Positions 8,915 through 18,884 are shown, numbered from the stretch's first letter. The stretch: 64,000 nt of DNA from Sinorhizobium fredii USDA 257 (GCF_000265205.3 NC_018000.1:4774001-4838000), one strand, 5' to 3'. Program-made: numbers and translations. The notes: generated from the sequence alone by a model not told the origin.

Positions 8915-10129
8915 CTACTTGTCCACCTCCGCCATCACCGGGTCGAGGCTGCCGAGCACGGCGATCATGTCCGCCAGATAGCGGGCGTTGGTGACCCCGA
9001 AGAGGGCCTGAAGATTGACGAAGGACGGTGCCCGCACCTTCATGCGGAACGGCTTTTCCGACCCGTCGCTGATGATGTAGAAGCCGAGCTCGCCCTTTGG
9101 CGCCTCGATCGCCGAGTAGACCTCGCCCTTCGGCACCTTGAAGCCATAGGCGGACAGGTCGAAATGCTGGATCAGCGCCTCCATCGAACAGTGCACCCGA
9201 TCCTTGTCCATCGGAAAGGCGATCGTCGGCATGTCGATCTGGAATGGCCCCTCGGGCATCTGTTCGAGACATTGCTCGATGAGCCGGACGCTCTCGCGCA
9301 TCTCCTCGACCCGGCACTGCCAGCGCGCGTAGCAGTCGCCCTCCTTGCGGACAATGACGTTGAAGTCGAGCCGATCGTAGATCTCGTAGGGCTCGTCGCG
9401 TCGAATGTCCCAGTCGACGCCGGAAGCGCGAAGATTGGGGCCGCTGAGGCCCAGATCGATGCCGTCCTCGGGGGAGATCACGCCGATTCCCTGGGTGCGG
9501 CTCAGGAACACCCGATTGTCCTCGATCAGCCGTTCGTAGTCGCGGATCCGGTTCGGGAAGATCTCGCAGAACTCCCTGATCTTCGGAAGGAACCCGTCGG
9601 GCAGATCCTCGCGAACGCCGCCAACCCGGCAGAAGGAGGTGTGCATCCGCGCGCCGGTGATCATCTCCAGAAGGTCCATGATCATTTCGCGCTCGCGCAT
9701 GGCGTAGAGCAGCGCGGTCATGGCACCGAGATCCATCGGCAGTGCGCCGGTGATCAGCAGATGGCCGGAGATCCGCGCCAGCTCGGCCATCATCACGCGG
9801 ATATACTGCGCCCGGATCGGCGCCTCGATCCCCAGGAGCTTCTCCACCGCCAGTGCGAAGGCCAGATTGTTCGAAGGCGGGCAGACGTAGTCGAGCCGGT
9901 CGGTGAGCGGAAATATCTGGGTATAGGTGAAGCTCTCGGCCAGCTTTTCGGTGCCGCGGTGCAGATAGCCGATATGCGGGTCGACGCGGGCAACATATTC
10001 GCCGTCCAGCTCGAGGACGAGCCTGAGCACCCCATGCGTGCTGGGGTGCTGCGGGCCGAGATTGAGAAGCACCTCCTTGGTGTCGAGCGCTTCGCCTTGC
10101 GGCCTCATGAGCTCAGTGACTTCGGTCAT
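8915..10129 (-). CDS. nuoD: NADH-quinone oxidoreductase subunit D
   Basis: A 404-residue 49-kDa-type subunit that forms the quinone pocket with NuoB. Conserved stretches include NLGPQHPSTHGVLRLVLELD near residue 18, the PPSNNLAFALAVEKLLGIE region and the C-terminal DPVMAEVDK. The ATG at 10129 follows the nuoC stop by one base. An earlier in-frame start at 10216 would overlap nuoC and was not used. NuoC and NuoD are separate proteins here, unlike the fused form of E. coli. Confidence 0.95.
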   Translation of the reverse strand: MTEVTELMRPQGEALDTKEVLLNLGPQHPSTHGVLRLVLELDGEYVARVDPHIGYLHRGTEKLAESFTYTQIFPLTDRLDYVCPPSNNLAFALAVEKLLGIEAPIRAQYIRVMMAELARISGHLLITGALPMDLGAMTALLYAMREREMIMDLLEMITGARMHTSFCRVGGVREDLPDGFLPKIREFCEIFPNRIRDYERLIEDNRVFLSRTQGIGVISPEDGIDLGLSGPNLRASGVDWDIRRDEPYEIYDRLDFNVIVRKEGDCYARWQCRVEEMRESVRLIEQCLEQMPEGPFQIDMPTIAFPMDKDRVHCSMEALIQHFDLSAYGFKVPKGEVYSAIEAPKGELGFYIISDGSEKPFRMKVRAPSFVNLQALFGVTNARYLADMIAVLGSLDPVMAEVDK

Positions 10130-10130
10130 C

Positions 10131-10694
10131 TCACGTTTCCGGTGTCGAGCGGCCTCCCGATGGAATTTCCTTGGTGGCAAGGTCCGGCCGGGTCGGTGGC
10201 GGCCCTTCGGCGCCAAACGGGTTCAACTCGTCCTTGTAGCCCCGAAGCGGAAAATCCTTGCGCTGCGGGAAACCCTCGAACCCTTCCCACATGTAGATCC
10301 GGCGCAGGTCGGGATGTCCCTCGAAGCTGATCCCGTACATGTCCCAGGCCTCGCGCTCATGCCAGTTGGCGGTCCGCCAGACCCCCGTCACCGAGGGGAC
10401 CCGCGGCGGATCGCCGAGGCGGCACTTGATCCGGATGCGCCATTTGTTCGGCAGCGAATAGAGGTGGTAGACCGCCTCGTAGCGCGGCGCCTCGGGGTAA
10501 TAATCGACACCACAAATGTCCGATAGGAAATCGAATCGCAGGGCCGGATCGTCCTTCAGGAACCGGCAAAGCTCGACGATGCTTTCGGGCGGAGAGGCGA
10601 AAGCATGAACCCCATGCGAGAAGCCGAGCTCCTCGATTGCCCCTCCGAAACGCTCCGCGATCATGGTGGGGATAAGCGGCGTCTCCACGCTCAT
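10131..10694 (-). CDS. nuoC: NADH-quinone oxidoreductase subunit C
   Basis: A 187-residue 30-kDa-type subunit of the peripheral arm. Family signatures are [40 protein letters not shown] and the C-terminal [15 protein letters not shown] with PLRGYKDE. It overlaps the end of nuoB by four bases and precedes nuoD by one base. Length and start ([11 protein letters not shown]) are normal. Confidence 0.94.
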   Translation of the reverse strand: MSVETPLIPTMIAERFGGAIEELGFSHGVHAFASPPESIVELCRFLKDDPALRFDFLSDICGVDYYPEAPRYEAVYHLYSLPNKWRIRIKCRLGDPPRVPSVTGVWRTANWHEREAWDMYGISFEGHPDLRRIYMWEGFEGFPQRKDFPLRGYKDELNPFGAEGPPPTRPDLATKEIPSGGRSTPET

Positions 10695-11194
10695 GGCACG
10701 GCGACCCGGTCCAGTGGCGTCCCGGCGAGCGCCTTGGACTTTTTGATCTTCTCCTGCAGCAACAGAAAGCCGTGCATCAGCGCCTCGGGCCGCGGCGGAC
10801 AGCCGGGCACATGGACGTCGACCGGCACGAAGGTCTCCGCCCCCTGCACCACGGCATAGGTGTTGTAGACCCCGCCCGAGATGGCACAGGTGCCCATGGC
10901 GATGACCCAGCGCGGCTCCGGCATCTGGTCATAGAGCCGGCGCACCACGGGAGCGAACTTCCGCGTCACGGTGCCGGCGATGATCATCACGTCGGACTGG
11001 CGGGGCGACGGCCGGAACACCACGCCGAACCGGTCGAGATCATAGCGGGCGCACCCCGCCGAGATCATCTCGATGGCGCAGCAGGCAATTCCGAAGGTCT
11101 CGGGCCACAGGGCCGACTGGCGACTCCAGTTGATAACGCTCTCGGCCGTGGTGAACAGCACGCTGTCGCGGAACGCATTGCTTACGCCTCCCAT
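10691..11194 (-). CDS. nuoB: NADH-quinone oxidoreductase subunit B
   Basis: A 167-residue subunit that carries terminal cluster N2. The ligand residues are in [20 protein letters not shown] (adjacent Cys pair), [10 protein letters not shown] and [11 protein letters not shown]. The start at 11194 ([10 protein letters not shown]) gives the usual length; a longer in-frame opening lies inside nuoA. It overlaps nuoA by 13 bases, so translation is probably coupled. Confidence 0.95.
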   Translation of the reverse strand: MGGVSNAFRDSVLFTTAESVINWSRQSALWPETFGIACCAIEMISAGCARYDLDRFGVVFRPSPRQSDVMIIAGTVTRKFAPVVRRLYDQMPEPRWVIAMGTCAISGGVYNTYAVVQGAETFVPVDVHVPGCPPRPEALMHGFLLLQEKIKKSKALAGTPLDRVAVP

Positions 11195-11547
11195 TCCAGC
11201 GCCCCCTTCAGCCAGGCGTAGGCGAAACCCACGAGAAGCAGCAATATGAAGACGAACATCTCGACAAAGCCGACCAGTCCGATCTCCTTCAGGACGACGG
11301 CCCAGGGAAACAGGAACATCGTCTCGACATCGAAGACGACCAGCAGGATCGCGAGAATATAGAACTGCACCCTGAAGCGGCCCCCGGCGGCCTCGCCGGC
11401 CGGATCCATGCCGCACTCATAGGGCATGTTCTTTTCGGGATAGGGATTGGACGGGCGCAGCAGCGATGAGACAAACAGCGTCGCCCCGACCACCAGAACA
11501 ACTCCGGCGATCATGACAAGAACCGGCAGGAATTCGATCGCAGTCAT
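11182..11547 (-). CDS. nuoA: NADH-quinone oxidoreductase subunit A
   Basis: A 121-residue membrane subunit with three helices at about 5-28, 65-85 and 92-115. The conserved loop [12 protein letters not shown] holds the Cys that takes part in the active/deactive change in related complexes, and [19 protein letters not shown] is the second helix. It is the first gene of the A-G block and is separated from nuoN by 140 bases without a gene, so it may have its own promoter there. Confidence 0.94.
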   Translation of the reverse strand: MTAIEFLPVLVMIAGVVLVVGATLFVSSLLRPSNPYPEKNMPYECGMDPAGEAAGGRFRVQFYILAILLVVFDVETMFLFPWAVVLKEIGLVGFVEMFVFILLLLVGFAYAWLKGALEWEA

Positions 11548-11687
11548 ATCGCAGCGCCCGTCCAACGTGGGCTTTCCACAGCGCCAACCCTTCTTCGGGT
11601 CGGTAACGCAGGTGCCCTGAAAAGCGAATTGGGCAATTCTTTCTTGAACTTGCAGTCTATTCCGTCGAGCGGACCATTGCAAACAAA
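11548..11687 (-). promoter_or_regulatory. 140-base gap between nuoN and nuoA, possible internal promoter
   Basis: This is the only sizeable gap inside the otherwise overlapping minus-strand nuo run. It contains no open frame with a ribosome binding site. It could hold a second promoter for nuoA-G. No specific box was recognised, so the role is inferred from position. Confidence 0.35.
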
Positions 11688-13127
11688 TCAACCGCCAAAC
11701 GCCGATTGTTGGGCAAGCCTCAGAAACCACCCCGGAAATAGGCCGATGCCGATGGTGCCGGCGGCCGTGCAGGCGAGCGTGGCGCGGACCAAGGGCGTCA
11801 ATGCCGGCTCGAACGCCCTCTCCGGCTCGCGCATGTAGATCACCATGACGATGCGGATGTAGAAGTAGGCGGCGACGGCGCTCAGCAGTACTGCGATCAC
11901 CGCCAGGAAAACGAAACCCTGCTCGACGAGCGCGACGAGCACGTAGAACTTGGCGAAGAACCCGGCCGTCGGCGGAATTCCGGCCAGCGAAAACAGATAG
12001 AGCAGCATCAAGAGCCCTAGCCCCGGATGCGACTTGGCGAAACCCGCATAGTCTTCGATGACCTCGCCCGAGAAATCGCCGTTCCGCATCATGATGACGG
12101 CGCTGAAAATGCCGAGATTCATGAAAGCGTAGATCAGCAGGTAGAGCATGACGCTGGCGACCCCGTCCTGACCGCCGGCGACGACACCGAAAGTGGCGAA
12201 CCCCGCATGGGCGATGCTGGAATAGGCAAGCAAGCGCTTGAAGTTATCCTGCACCAGCGCCACGAAACTGCCGAGCGCCAGCGTCACCACCGCAATGACC
12301 GCGACGATGATCCACACGTCGGAGGCTGCGACCAGCGGGTTGAGAAACACCCTCAGGATCACTGCGAACCCTGCCGCCTTCGGCCCGACCGACATGAAGG
12401 CGGTGATCGTCGTCGGCGCGCCTTCGTAGACGTCCGGAAGCCACATGTGGAACGGCACCGCGCCGACCTTGAAGACCAGCCCCGCGACGATGAAGACCAC
12501 CGCCAGCAGCAATCCCGGATCGAGCGGATCGCCGCTCACCGCGGCGGCCATCGCGTCCAGTTGCGTCGTGCCGGTGAGCCCGTAGACCAGCGATACGCCG
12601 TATAGAAAGATCGCGGTGGAGACCGCACCGAGGATCACGTATTTCAGCGCCGCTTCGTTCGACCGCCGCTCATGCCGGAGAAATCCGGTCAGCACATAGG
12701 TGCAGAGCACCATCAGTTCGAGGCCTACATAGATCGACAGGAGATCGGTCGCCGAGGCCATGATCATCATGCCGGAGAGCGCGAAAAGCAGCATGACGTA
12801 GTATTCGCTGCTCCCGATCCCTTCGATATCGGCATATTTTCGCGAAAGGAGAAATGTCAGGACGGTGGCCAGGTAGAAGACGAACTTGAAGAAGACGGCA
12901 AAACGGTCGGCAATGAACATGCCCGAATAGGCCGGCCGCACTTCGCCCGCCAGCATGAATGTCGCCAGAGCGGCAATCAGCACGACTGCGACGGACGCCC
13001 AGACAAGCAAATCTTCCTGTCCCTTCCGCACCAATTGCCCCAGGATCAGCAGGATGCAGGCCCCGGTGATCACGATGATCTCGGGGAGGCTTGCCAGGGC
13101 CCACTGGAAAAGCGTGGCGCCGGTCAT
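11688..13127 (-). CDS. nuoN: NADH-quinone oxidoreductase subunit N
   Basis: A 479-residue antiporter-like membrane subunit with about 14 helices. It shows the family pattern of a lysine-bearing proton channel (VFKVGAVPFHMWLPDVYEGA near residue 225, QDNFKRLLAYSSIAHAGF near 300). It overlaps the end of nuoM by four bases. Earlier in-frame codons are inside nuoM and were not used. It is the last gene of the J-N block. Confidence 0.94.
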   Translation of the reverse strand: MTGATLFQWALASLPEIIVITGACILLILGQLVRKGQEDLLVWASVAVVLIAALATFMLAGEVRPAYSGMFIADRFAVFFKFVFYLATVLTFLLSRKYADIEGIGSSEYYVMLLFALSGMMIMASATDLLSIYVGLELMVLCTYVLTGFLRHERRSNEAALKYVILGAVSTAIFLYGVSLVYGLTGTTQLDAMAAAVSGDPLDPGLLLAVVFIVAGLVFKVGAVPFHMWLPDVYEGAPTTITAFMSVGPKAAGFAVILRVFLNPLVAASDVWIIVAVIAVVTLALGSFVALVQDNFKRLLAYSSIAHAGFATFGVVAGGQDGVASVMLYLLIYAFMNLGIFSAVIMMRNGDFSGEVIEDYAGFAKSHPGLGLLMLLYLFSLAGIPPTAGFFAKFYVLVALVEQGFVFLAVIAVLLSAVAAYFYIRIVMVIYMREPERAFEPALTPLVRATLACTAAGTIGIGLFPGWFLRLAQQSAFGG

Positions 13128-14599
13128 TGCCCGCTCCTGTGACCGTGCACCTCGGTGAGCAGATGCTTCACCGAGGCATCGATGACGTTGAGAAAGGGTT
13201 TTGGATAGAGTCCGACCCAAAGCACGAAGACCGCCAGCGGCAGGATCGCCGCCATCTCGCGGGCGTTGACGTCGCGGATCTCGTAACGCTCGCCGACGCT
13301 CGCCGGACCAAGCGCGACCTTGCGGTACATGCCAAGCAGATAGGCTGCGCCCAGCAACGCCCCCAAAACCGCGGCCGTACCGACGGCCATGTTGGCGGCA
13401 AATCCGCCCGACAGGACCAGCAACTCGCCGACGAACGAATTGGTGCCCGGCAGCGCCATCGACGACAGGGTAAACAGCGCCAAAAACCCGGTATAGACCG
13501 GCGCCACCTTCATCAGCCCGCCGTAATTGGCGATGCTGCGCGTATGGGTCCGCTCGTAGATCACGCCGACGAACAGGAACAGGGCGCCCGTCGTCACGCC
13601 ATGGTTAAACATCTGCAGGATGCCGCCTTCGAGTCCGCGGAGATTGAGGGAGAAGATCCCCATCGTCACGAAGCCCATGTGGCTGATGCTGGAATAGGCC
13701 ACCAGCTTCTTCAGATCGTCCTGCGCCAGGGCAAGGAACCCGCCATAGACGATGGCGAGCGCTGAAAGGGCCAGCATCAGCGTCGAATAATAGACCGACG
13801 CCTCCGGCAGCATCGGCAGCGAGAACCGCAGGAAACCGTAGGCGCCCATCTTCAGAAGCACGCCGGCGAGAATGATGCTGCCCGCCGTCGGCGCCTGGAC
13901 GTGCGCATCCGGCAGCCAGGTATGGACCGGAACCATCGGCACCTTGACCGCGAAGGCGATCAGGAAGGCGAAGAACAGCCACGACTGGACCCGGAACGGC
14001 AGATCCTGCGCCGTCAAGGCGAGGATGTCGAAGGTCTCACCGCCGTGGAAATAGAGCACGATGACGCCGACGAGGAACAGCAGACTTCCTGCCAGCGTGT
14101 AGAGGAAGAACTTGAACGCCGCATAGACCCGCCCGTCGCCGCCCCAGACGCCGATGATCAGGTACATCGGGATCAGCATCGCCTCCCAGCAGACGTAGAA
14201 CAGGAAGAGGTCGAGCGCGCAGAACACCCCCAGCATCAGCGCCTGCATGGAAAGCAGGGCGACCATGAACTCCTTCACCTTGCGGTCGATCGCCACCCAC
14301 GAGGCAAGCACGCAGATCCAGCCGAGCAGCGCGGTCAGGAACACGAAAAGCGCGCTGATGCCGTCGACGCCAAGCGCATAGGTGATGCCCATCGCCGGCA
14401 CCCAGGCGCGCGTCTCGGTGAACTGCATTTCGTGGGTCGTCGTGTCGAAGCCGGCCAGCATCGCAATCGTGAGAGCGAAGTCGACGACGGTGAAACCGAG
14501 CGCCGTCCAGCGCACCGCATCGTCGCTGCGCAGAAACATCAAGACCGCTGCCCCGGCGGCGGGCAGGAAGATGATGAGGCTGAGCAGCGGGACCGTCAT
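13124..14599 (-). CDS. nuoM: NADH-quinone oxidoreductase subunit M
   Basis: A 491-residue antiporter-like subunit. Hallmarks are the conserved CWEAMLIPMYLIIGVWGG segment near residue 140 with its channel Glu, KVPMVPVHTWLPDAHVQAP near 225 with the conserved Lys, and LKKLVAYSSISHMGFVTMG near 295. The ATG at 14599 (MTVPLLSLIIFLPAAG) follows the upstream gene by eight bases. Upstream codons in the same frame are shadow sequence inside the previous gene. Confidence 0.95.
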   Translation of the reverse strand: MTVPLLSLIIFLPAAGAAVLMFLRSDDAVRWTALGFTVVDFALTIAMLAGFDTTTHEMQFTETRAWVPAMGITYALGVDGISALFVFLTALLGWICVLASWVAIDRKVKEFMVALLSMQALMLGVFCALDLFLFYVCWEAMLIPMYLIIGVWGGDGRVYAAFKFFLYTLAGSLLFLVGVIVLYFHGGETFDILALTAQDLPFRVQSWLFFAFLIAFAVKVPMVPVHTWLPDAHVQAPTAGSIILAGVLLKMGAYGFLRFSLPMLPEASVYYSTLMLALSALAIVYGGFLALAQDDLKKLVAYSSISHMGFVTMGIFSLNLRGLEGGILQMFNHGVTTGALFLFVGVIYERTHTRSIANYGGLMKVAPVYTGFLALFTLSSMALPGTNSFVGELLVLSGGFAANMAVGTAAVLGALLGAAYLLGMYRKVALGPASVGERYEIRDVNAREMAAILPLAVFVLWVGLYPKPFLNVIDASVKHLLTEVHGHRSGQ

Positions 14600-14607
14600 T
14601 GCACCCC

Positions 14608-16371
14608 CTATTGCCACACGACGGCGAAGACGGCGGTGGCCGCGATCAGACCGGCGACCATGGCCAGCACATAATGGGTGACGACGCCGGTCTGGAGGCG
14701 CCGCAGTGTCCCGCCGCCGCCAAGGATCGCGCGCGCGACTCCGTTCACGACGGCATCCACGCCGTTGAGATCGGCCCGCAGCCCGGCCCGTGCCGTGCCG
14801 TGTAGCAAGGGCAGCGCCGCGGTCTCGGACACATCGCTCACCGCCTTCTCGTAGCGGGCCAGCGGTCTCTCGGCGAACCACATGAAAAAACGCGCGCCCT
14901 TGCGGTAGAACCAGTCGGTGTCGATGCTGATGGTGTTTTCCGGGTCGAGCGCCTTGAGGAAGAGCACGAAGCCCAGAGCGGTGAACATCAGCACGCCGAG
15001 GCTCTCGGTGATATGGACGCCGGTATATGGTTCGAAGTCGACCGGATAGGGAAGAAGCGCGTAGAGCGTTTGAGGAAAGACCCCGATTGCGATGCAGAGC
15101 GCCGCCGCTATGGCCATCGCAGCCAGCATGTTGCCGGGCGGCTCCCGCGCCTCGAGCCCCCGGTCGGTGCCGAAGAACATATAGTACGGGAGCTTCAGCC
15201 CGGTGTGCAGGAACGTCCCCGACGACGCCATCGTCAGCGCCAGCATCACCAGCGCGCGGTGATCCTCTCCGGCGGCGGCCACCACCATCGACTTGGTGAC
15301 GAAGCCCGAGAAGAACGGAAATGCCGAGATCGCGAAGGCGCCGACCATGTAGAGCGCCACGGTCAGCGGCATGGTCCGGTAGAGCCCGCCGAGTTCGGTG
15401 AGCTTGCGCCGCCCGGTGACGTAGATCACCGCCCCCGCCCCCATGAACAGCAGCGCCTTGTAGAGGATATGGGCGAAGGCATGGCTGGTGGCTCCGTTCA
15501 CGGCCAACTCGGTGCCGATGCCGACGCCCGCCACCATATAGCCGACCTGGCTGACGATGTGATAGGCGAGCAGCCGCCGGCAGTCGTTCTCCAGCACCGC
15601 ATAGACGACGCCGTAGAGCGCCATGCCGGCGCCGAGCCAGACCAGGAGCTCGGTTCCCGGATAAGCCCGCGCCAGCACATAGACGGCCGTCTTGGTGGTG
15701 AAGGCGCTCATGAACACCGCCCCGGTGACGGTCGCCTCCGGATAGGCGTCGGTCAGCCAGGCATTGAGCGGCGGCACCGCGGCATTGAGCAGGAACCCGG
15801 CAAGGATCAGGTAGGCGCCGGCTCCCATCGGCCCCGCCTCGATCGGACCGAACAGGAACGAGCCGGTGGCGAGCCCATGCAGAACGACACCGCCGAGCAG
15901 CACGACGCCGCCGGTGACATGGACCATGAGGTAGCGGAAAGCGGCACGAACCGCCTTCTCGCCTCCCTGGGCGAAGACCAGATAGGCAGAGGCAAACGCC
16001 ATGCCCTCCCAGAACAGGTAGAGGGTCAGGTAATCGCCGGCAAACACCACGCCAAGCGCACTGCCGACATAGACGAATGCCGCCACATGCTGGCCGGCCT
16101 CGGTCAGGTGCAGGGCGTAGACCATGCCGATCAGCGCCATGATGGTGAAGACCGTGGCAAAGACGATGCTCAGCTTGTCGACCTTGGCGATCAGGATGTC
16201 CTGGCCGAGGAACTGTGCCGCGCCGTAGCTGCCCGGCTGCATGGCGAGCACGGCGAGGATCGCCAGTACGGGGATCAGCAGCAGATAGGCCTTACGGATC
16301 GCTCCGTTGAGAAAGGCGATCGGCACCGCGCCGACAATGAACAGCAGGGCGGGATGGACGAACTCAGTCAT
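14608..16371 (-). CDS. NuoL-like antiporter subunit with C-terminal lateral-arm extension
   Basis: A 587-residue membrane protein related to NuoL and MrpD. The core shows LTLYLFWEGMAFASAYLVFA, VPPLNAWLTDAYPEATVTGA and DCRRLLAYHIVSQVGYMVAG. The C-terminal 130 residues (DTDWFYRKGARFF, VDAVVNGVARA and a last helix starting RRLQTGVVTHYVLAMVAG) match the extra part that makes NuoL longer than NuoM and NuoN. This gene is therefore the best match to L, although databases often call such proteins MrpD-like. Its ATG overlaps the end of the 84-codon gene by eight bases. Confidence 0.88.
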   Translation of the reverse strand: MTEFVHPALLFIVGAVPIAFLNGAIRKAYLLLIPVLAILAVLAMQPGSYGAAQFLGQDILIAKVDKLSIVFATVFTIMALIGMVYALHLTEAGQHVAAFVYVGSALGVVFAGDYLTLYLFWEGMAFASAYLVFAQGGEKAVRAAFRYLMVHVTGGVVLLGGVVLHGLATGSFLFGPIEAGPMGAGAYLILAGFLLNAAVPPLNAWLTDAYPEATVTGAVFMSAFTTKTAVYVLARAYPGTELLVWLGAGMALYGVVYAVLENDCRRLLAYHIVSQVGYMVAGVGIGTELAVNGATSHAFAHILYKALLFMGAGAVIYVTGRRKLTELGGLYRTMPLTVALYMVGAFAISAFPFFSGFVTKSMVVAAAGEDHRALVMLALTMASSGTFLHTGLKLPYYMFFGTDRGLEAREPPGNMLAAMAIAAALCIAIGVFPQTLYALLPYPVDFEPYTGVHITESLGVLMFTALGFVLFLKALDPENTISIDTDWFYRKGARFFMWFAERPLARYEKAVSDVSETAALPLLHGTARAGLRADLNGVDAVVNGVARAILGGGGTLRRLQTGVVTHYVLAMVAGLIAATAVFAVVWQ

Positions 16372-16618
16372 AATAGTCCTCGCGCCGCATGAGCCCGCCC
16401 TGATGGCCAAGGAACTTGGAAACGAAAATCAAGAGCACGCAGGAGCCGAAGCCGTAGAAGGCCGACCAACCAGGCAGGCGCTCCCACAGATATTCGGCGT
16501 GTTCGCGGGGAACGAGAAAGTCGGCGAGGACGATCAGGACGAGCACGAGATAGAGCAGCCGGCGCCGCTGCCTCGCATAGGCTTCGTCGCCAAAGAAATC
16601 GACGATGCTCTCGATCAT
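16364..16618 (-). CDS. 84-residue membrane protein inside the complex I operon
   Basis: A small protein with two likely membrane helices (RRLLYLVLVLIVLADFLV near residue 20 and FYGFGSCVLLIFVSKFLG near 55), a charged N-terminus (FFGDEAYARQRRR) and a charged C-terminus (RREDYYD). Its start overlaps the stop of the upstream antiporter-like gene by four bases and its stop overlaps the start of the NuoL-like gene, so it is certainly translated in the same operon. Its helix-loop-helix size would fit a small accessory subunit bridging antiporter modules. The function is unknown. Confidence 0.8.
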   Translation of the reverse strand: MIESIVDFFGDEAYARQRRRLLYLVLVLIVLADFLVPREHAEYLWERLPGWSAFYGFGSCVLLIFVSKFLGHQGGLMRREDYYD

Positions 16619-18077
16619 CTGACCACTCCTTCCGCCAATGCGAGGAAATAGCCGGGGAAGATGCCCATCAACACCGAGAGGATGGCGGTCGCGACCAGCG
16701 GGACAGTCACCAGCGGAATTTCACGGACCGTCGCCGGGCTCTCCTCCGCCCCCACCCCGAAAAAAGCGACATAGCTGACCGGCAGGAAATAGGCGGCGTT
16801 CAGCACCGAGCTCGCCAGCAGCACGATCAGGAAAGCGATTTCCCCCGCCTGCACGGAGCCCAGCGTCAGATACCATTTGCTGACGAAGCCCGCGGTCGGC
16901 GGCACGCCGATCATGCTCAGCGAGGCGACGAAGAACGCCCCCATCGTCCAGGGCAACCTCCGCCCGATCCCAGCCATGTCGCTGATGTTGCGCTTGCCGG
17001 ACGCGCAATAGATCGAACCGGCGCAGAAGAAGAGCGTGATCTTGGAGAAGGCGTGCGCCGCAATGTGGATGATCCCGCCGACCATCGCAACCGGCGACAG
17101 CAGGACCGCACCGAGCACCACATAGGAGAGCTGGCTGACCGTCGAATAGGCGAGCCGCGCCTTCAGGTCATCCCGCGTCAATGCGTAGATCGACGCCATC
17201 AGGATCGTGAACGAGACCAGATAAGCCGTGGCGATGCCGAGTCCCAGCCCGCCCATCAGCCCGGGGCCGAAGACATGGAACACCACCCGCAGCACGCAGA
17301 ACACGCCCATCTTGACCACCGCCACCGCATGCAGGAGCGCGCTGACCGGCGTCGGCGCCACCATCGCGGCCGGCAGCCAGGCGTGCATCGGCATTACCGC
17401 CGCCTTGGCGAAGCCGAAGAGATAGCAGAAATAGACGACTGTCAGCAGCTGCGGCGAGGCATTGGCGCCCGCCAGCAGCCCCCCGCCACAAAGTCGAGCG
17501 ATCCGGCAATGTGATAGGTCAGCGCCAGCGCCGCGAGCAGCACGCTTTTCGAGGCGCCCATCAGATAGACGAGATACTTGCGGCTGCCCGCCCATCCCTC
17601 TTCGTCCTCGTGGTGGTAGACGAGCGGATAGGTGACGAGGCTCAGCAGCTCGTAGAAGATCACCAGTGTGAACAGATTGGCGGAGAAGGCGCCGCCGACG
17701 GCCGCCGCAAGGCTGGTAGCGAAGCAGGCAAAGAAGCGGGTCTGCGCGTGCTCGTGCAAGTGCCGCATGTAGCCGATGGAATAGATCGCCGCCACGATCC
17801 ACAGGAGCGACGAGACGGTGGCGAACACCATGCCGAGCGCATCGACCCGGAAAGCGAAGTCGATCCCAGGCAGGATCTCGAACAGCCGCAATTCGACCGT
17901 CCCGCCCGAAAGCACCGTGGGCGCCATAGAGGCGACGATCGCGAACATGACGAGCGCGGCGAGCGGCGAGACGAGATCGCGGAGCTTTTCGCGTTTGTTG
18001 AGAAGGAGAACTGCAAGGGCCGCCAGGCCTGCGACGGCGACGGCAAGAAGGGGCCGGATGGAGATCACCGGATCCAA
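16615..18077 (-). pseudogene. Extra NuoM/MrpD-like antiporter subunit, split by one frameshift
   Basis: Two overlapping frames together give a complete antiporter-like protein of about 487 residues. The first (from 18077) ends shortly after LDFVAGG. The second continues LLAGANASPQLLTV and includes MPMHAWLPAAMVAPTPVSA, LKARLAYSTVSQLSYV and a normal C-terminus. The break is at a run of six G (minus strand; C run at 17479-17484); seven G would restore one frame. Possible causes are sequencing error, a true inactivating indel, or -1 slippage, since G GGG GGC in the reading frame is a slippery heptamer. The start is five bases after nuoK. Compared with the NuoL-like gene it lacks the lateral-arm extension, so it is the additional fourth antiporter subunit. 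Confidence 0.85.
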
Positions 18078-18081
18078 GCCG

Positions 18082-18384
18082 CTATCCTTTCATCACGGTC
18101 ACGTCGTCGACCTTGAGGGTGGACTTGTTCCGCACCAGGGCAACCAGGATGCCGAGGGCGACGGCAACCTCGGCGGCGGTGATTGCGATGACGAAGATCG
18201 CGAAGATCTGGCCGCGGAAATCGGCGTAGTACCGCCCGAAAGCGATGAAATTGATGTTGACCGAGTTGAGCAGCAACTCCAGCGACATCAATACGACGAG
18301 GATATTGCGTCTCAGCAGCACACCGGCGGCCCCGATCACGAACAGGACCACTGCAAGGGAAATGTGCCACCAGAGCGGAACCAT
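18082..18384 (-). CDS. nuoK: NADH-quinone oxidoreductase subunit K
   Basis: A 100-residue membrane subunit with three helices and the two conserved glutamates ([30 protein letters not shown]). Its ATG overlaps the nuoJ stop in a TGATG arrangement, with AAGGAG eight bases upstream; a GTG one codon earlier is less likely. The length is typical. Confidence 0.94.
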   Translation of the reverse strand: MVPLWWHISLAVVLFVIGAAGVLLRRNILVVLMSLELLLNSVNINFIAFGRYYADFRGQIFAIFVIAITAAEVAVALGILVALVRNKSTLKVDDVTVMKG

Positions 18385-18884
18385 CACTCCGGCTCCTTCC
18401 GCGCCAGCACGATGGCACCGACGAGCGCCGCCAGCAGGATGACGGAGGCGGCTTCAAACGGCAGGAGATAATCGGCGAACAGGGTCGTGCTGAGCTGCCG
18501 GATCTGGTCGCCCTCCCGCATGGCGATGGGCTCCGTAGCGGAAAAGCGGTCGCTCGACAGCACCAGCACAAGCATCTCCGCCCCAAGCAGCACGAGCAGC
18601 ACCAGAGCCGGCAGGTTGCCGCCCGGCAGGAAGCGCTGCAGCACCGCTTCGCGCACGTCTATCATCATGATCACGAAGAGGAACAGCACCATGATCGCGC
18701 CGACATAGACGAAGATCTGGACGACCGCGAGCAACGGCGCCTCCAGCAGCACGAAGACGGCCGAAATCTGCAGGAAACACGCCATCAGTGCCAATGCGCT
18801 GTGAACCGGATTGCGCGCCAGCACCACGGTCAGAGCCGTGATCACGGCCACCGTGGCGAACAGAAGAAAGAACCCCTGATCCAT
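18384..18884 (-). CDS. nuoJ: NADH-quinone oxidoreductase subunit J
   Basis: A 166-residue membrane subunit with five helices. It includes the conserved [17 protein letters not shown] segment near residue 55, which forms the pi-bulge helix in known structures. The ATG at 18884 has GGGAGGG nine bases upstream; an in-frame GTG six codons earlier would leave no ribosome binding site. It is the first gene of the minus-strand complex I run, so its promoter should lie in 18885-19100. Confidence 0.92.
   Translation of the reverse strand: MDQGFFLLFATVAVITALTVVLARNPVHSALALMACFLQISAVFVLLEAPLLAVVQIFVYVGAIMVLFLFVIMMIDVREAVLQRFLPGGNLPALVLLVLLGAEMLVLVLSSDRFSATEPIAMREGDQIRQLSTTLFADYLLPFEAASVILLAALVGAIVLARKEPE

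Noticed and set aside
15013..16392. 459-codon open frame on the plus strand opposite the NuoL-like gene
   Set aside because: Charged antisense product typical of a membrane-protein shadow.
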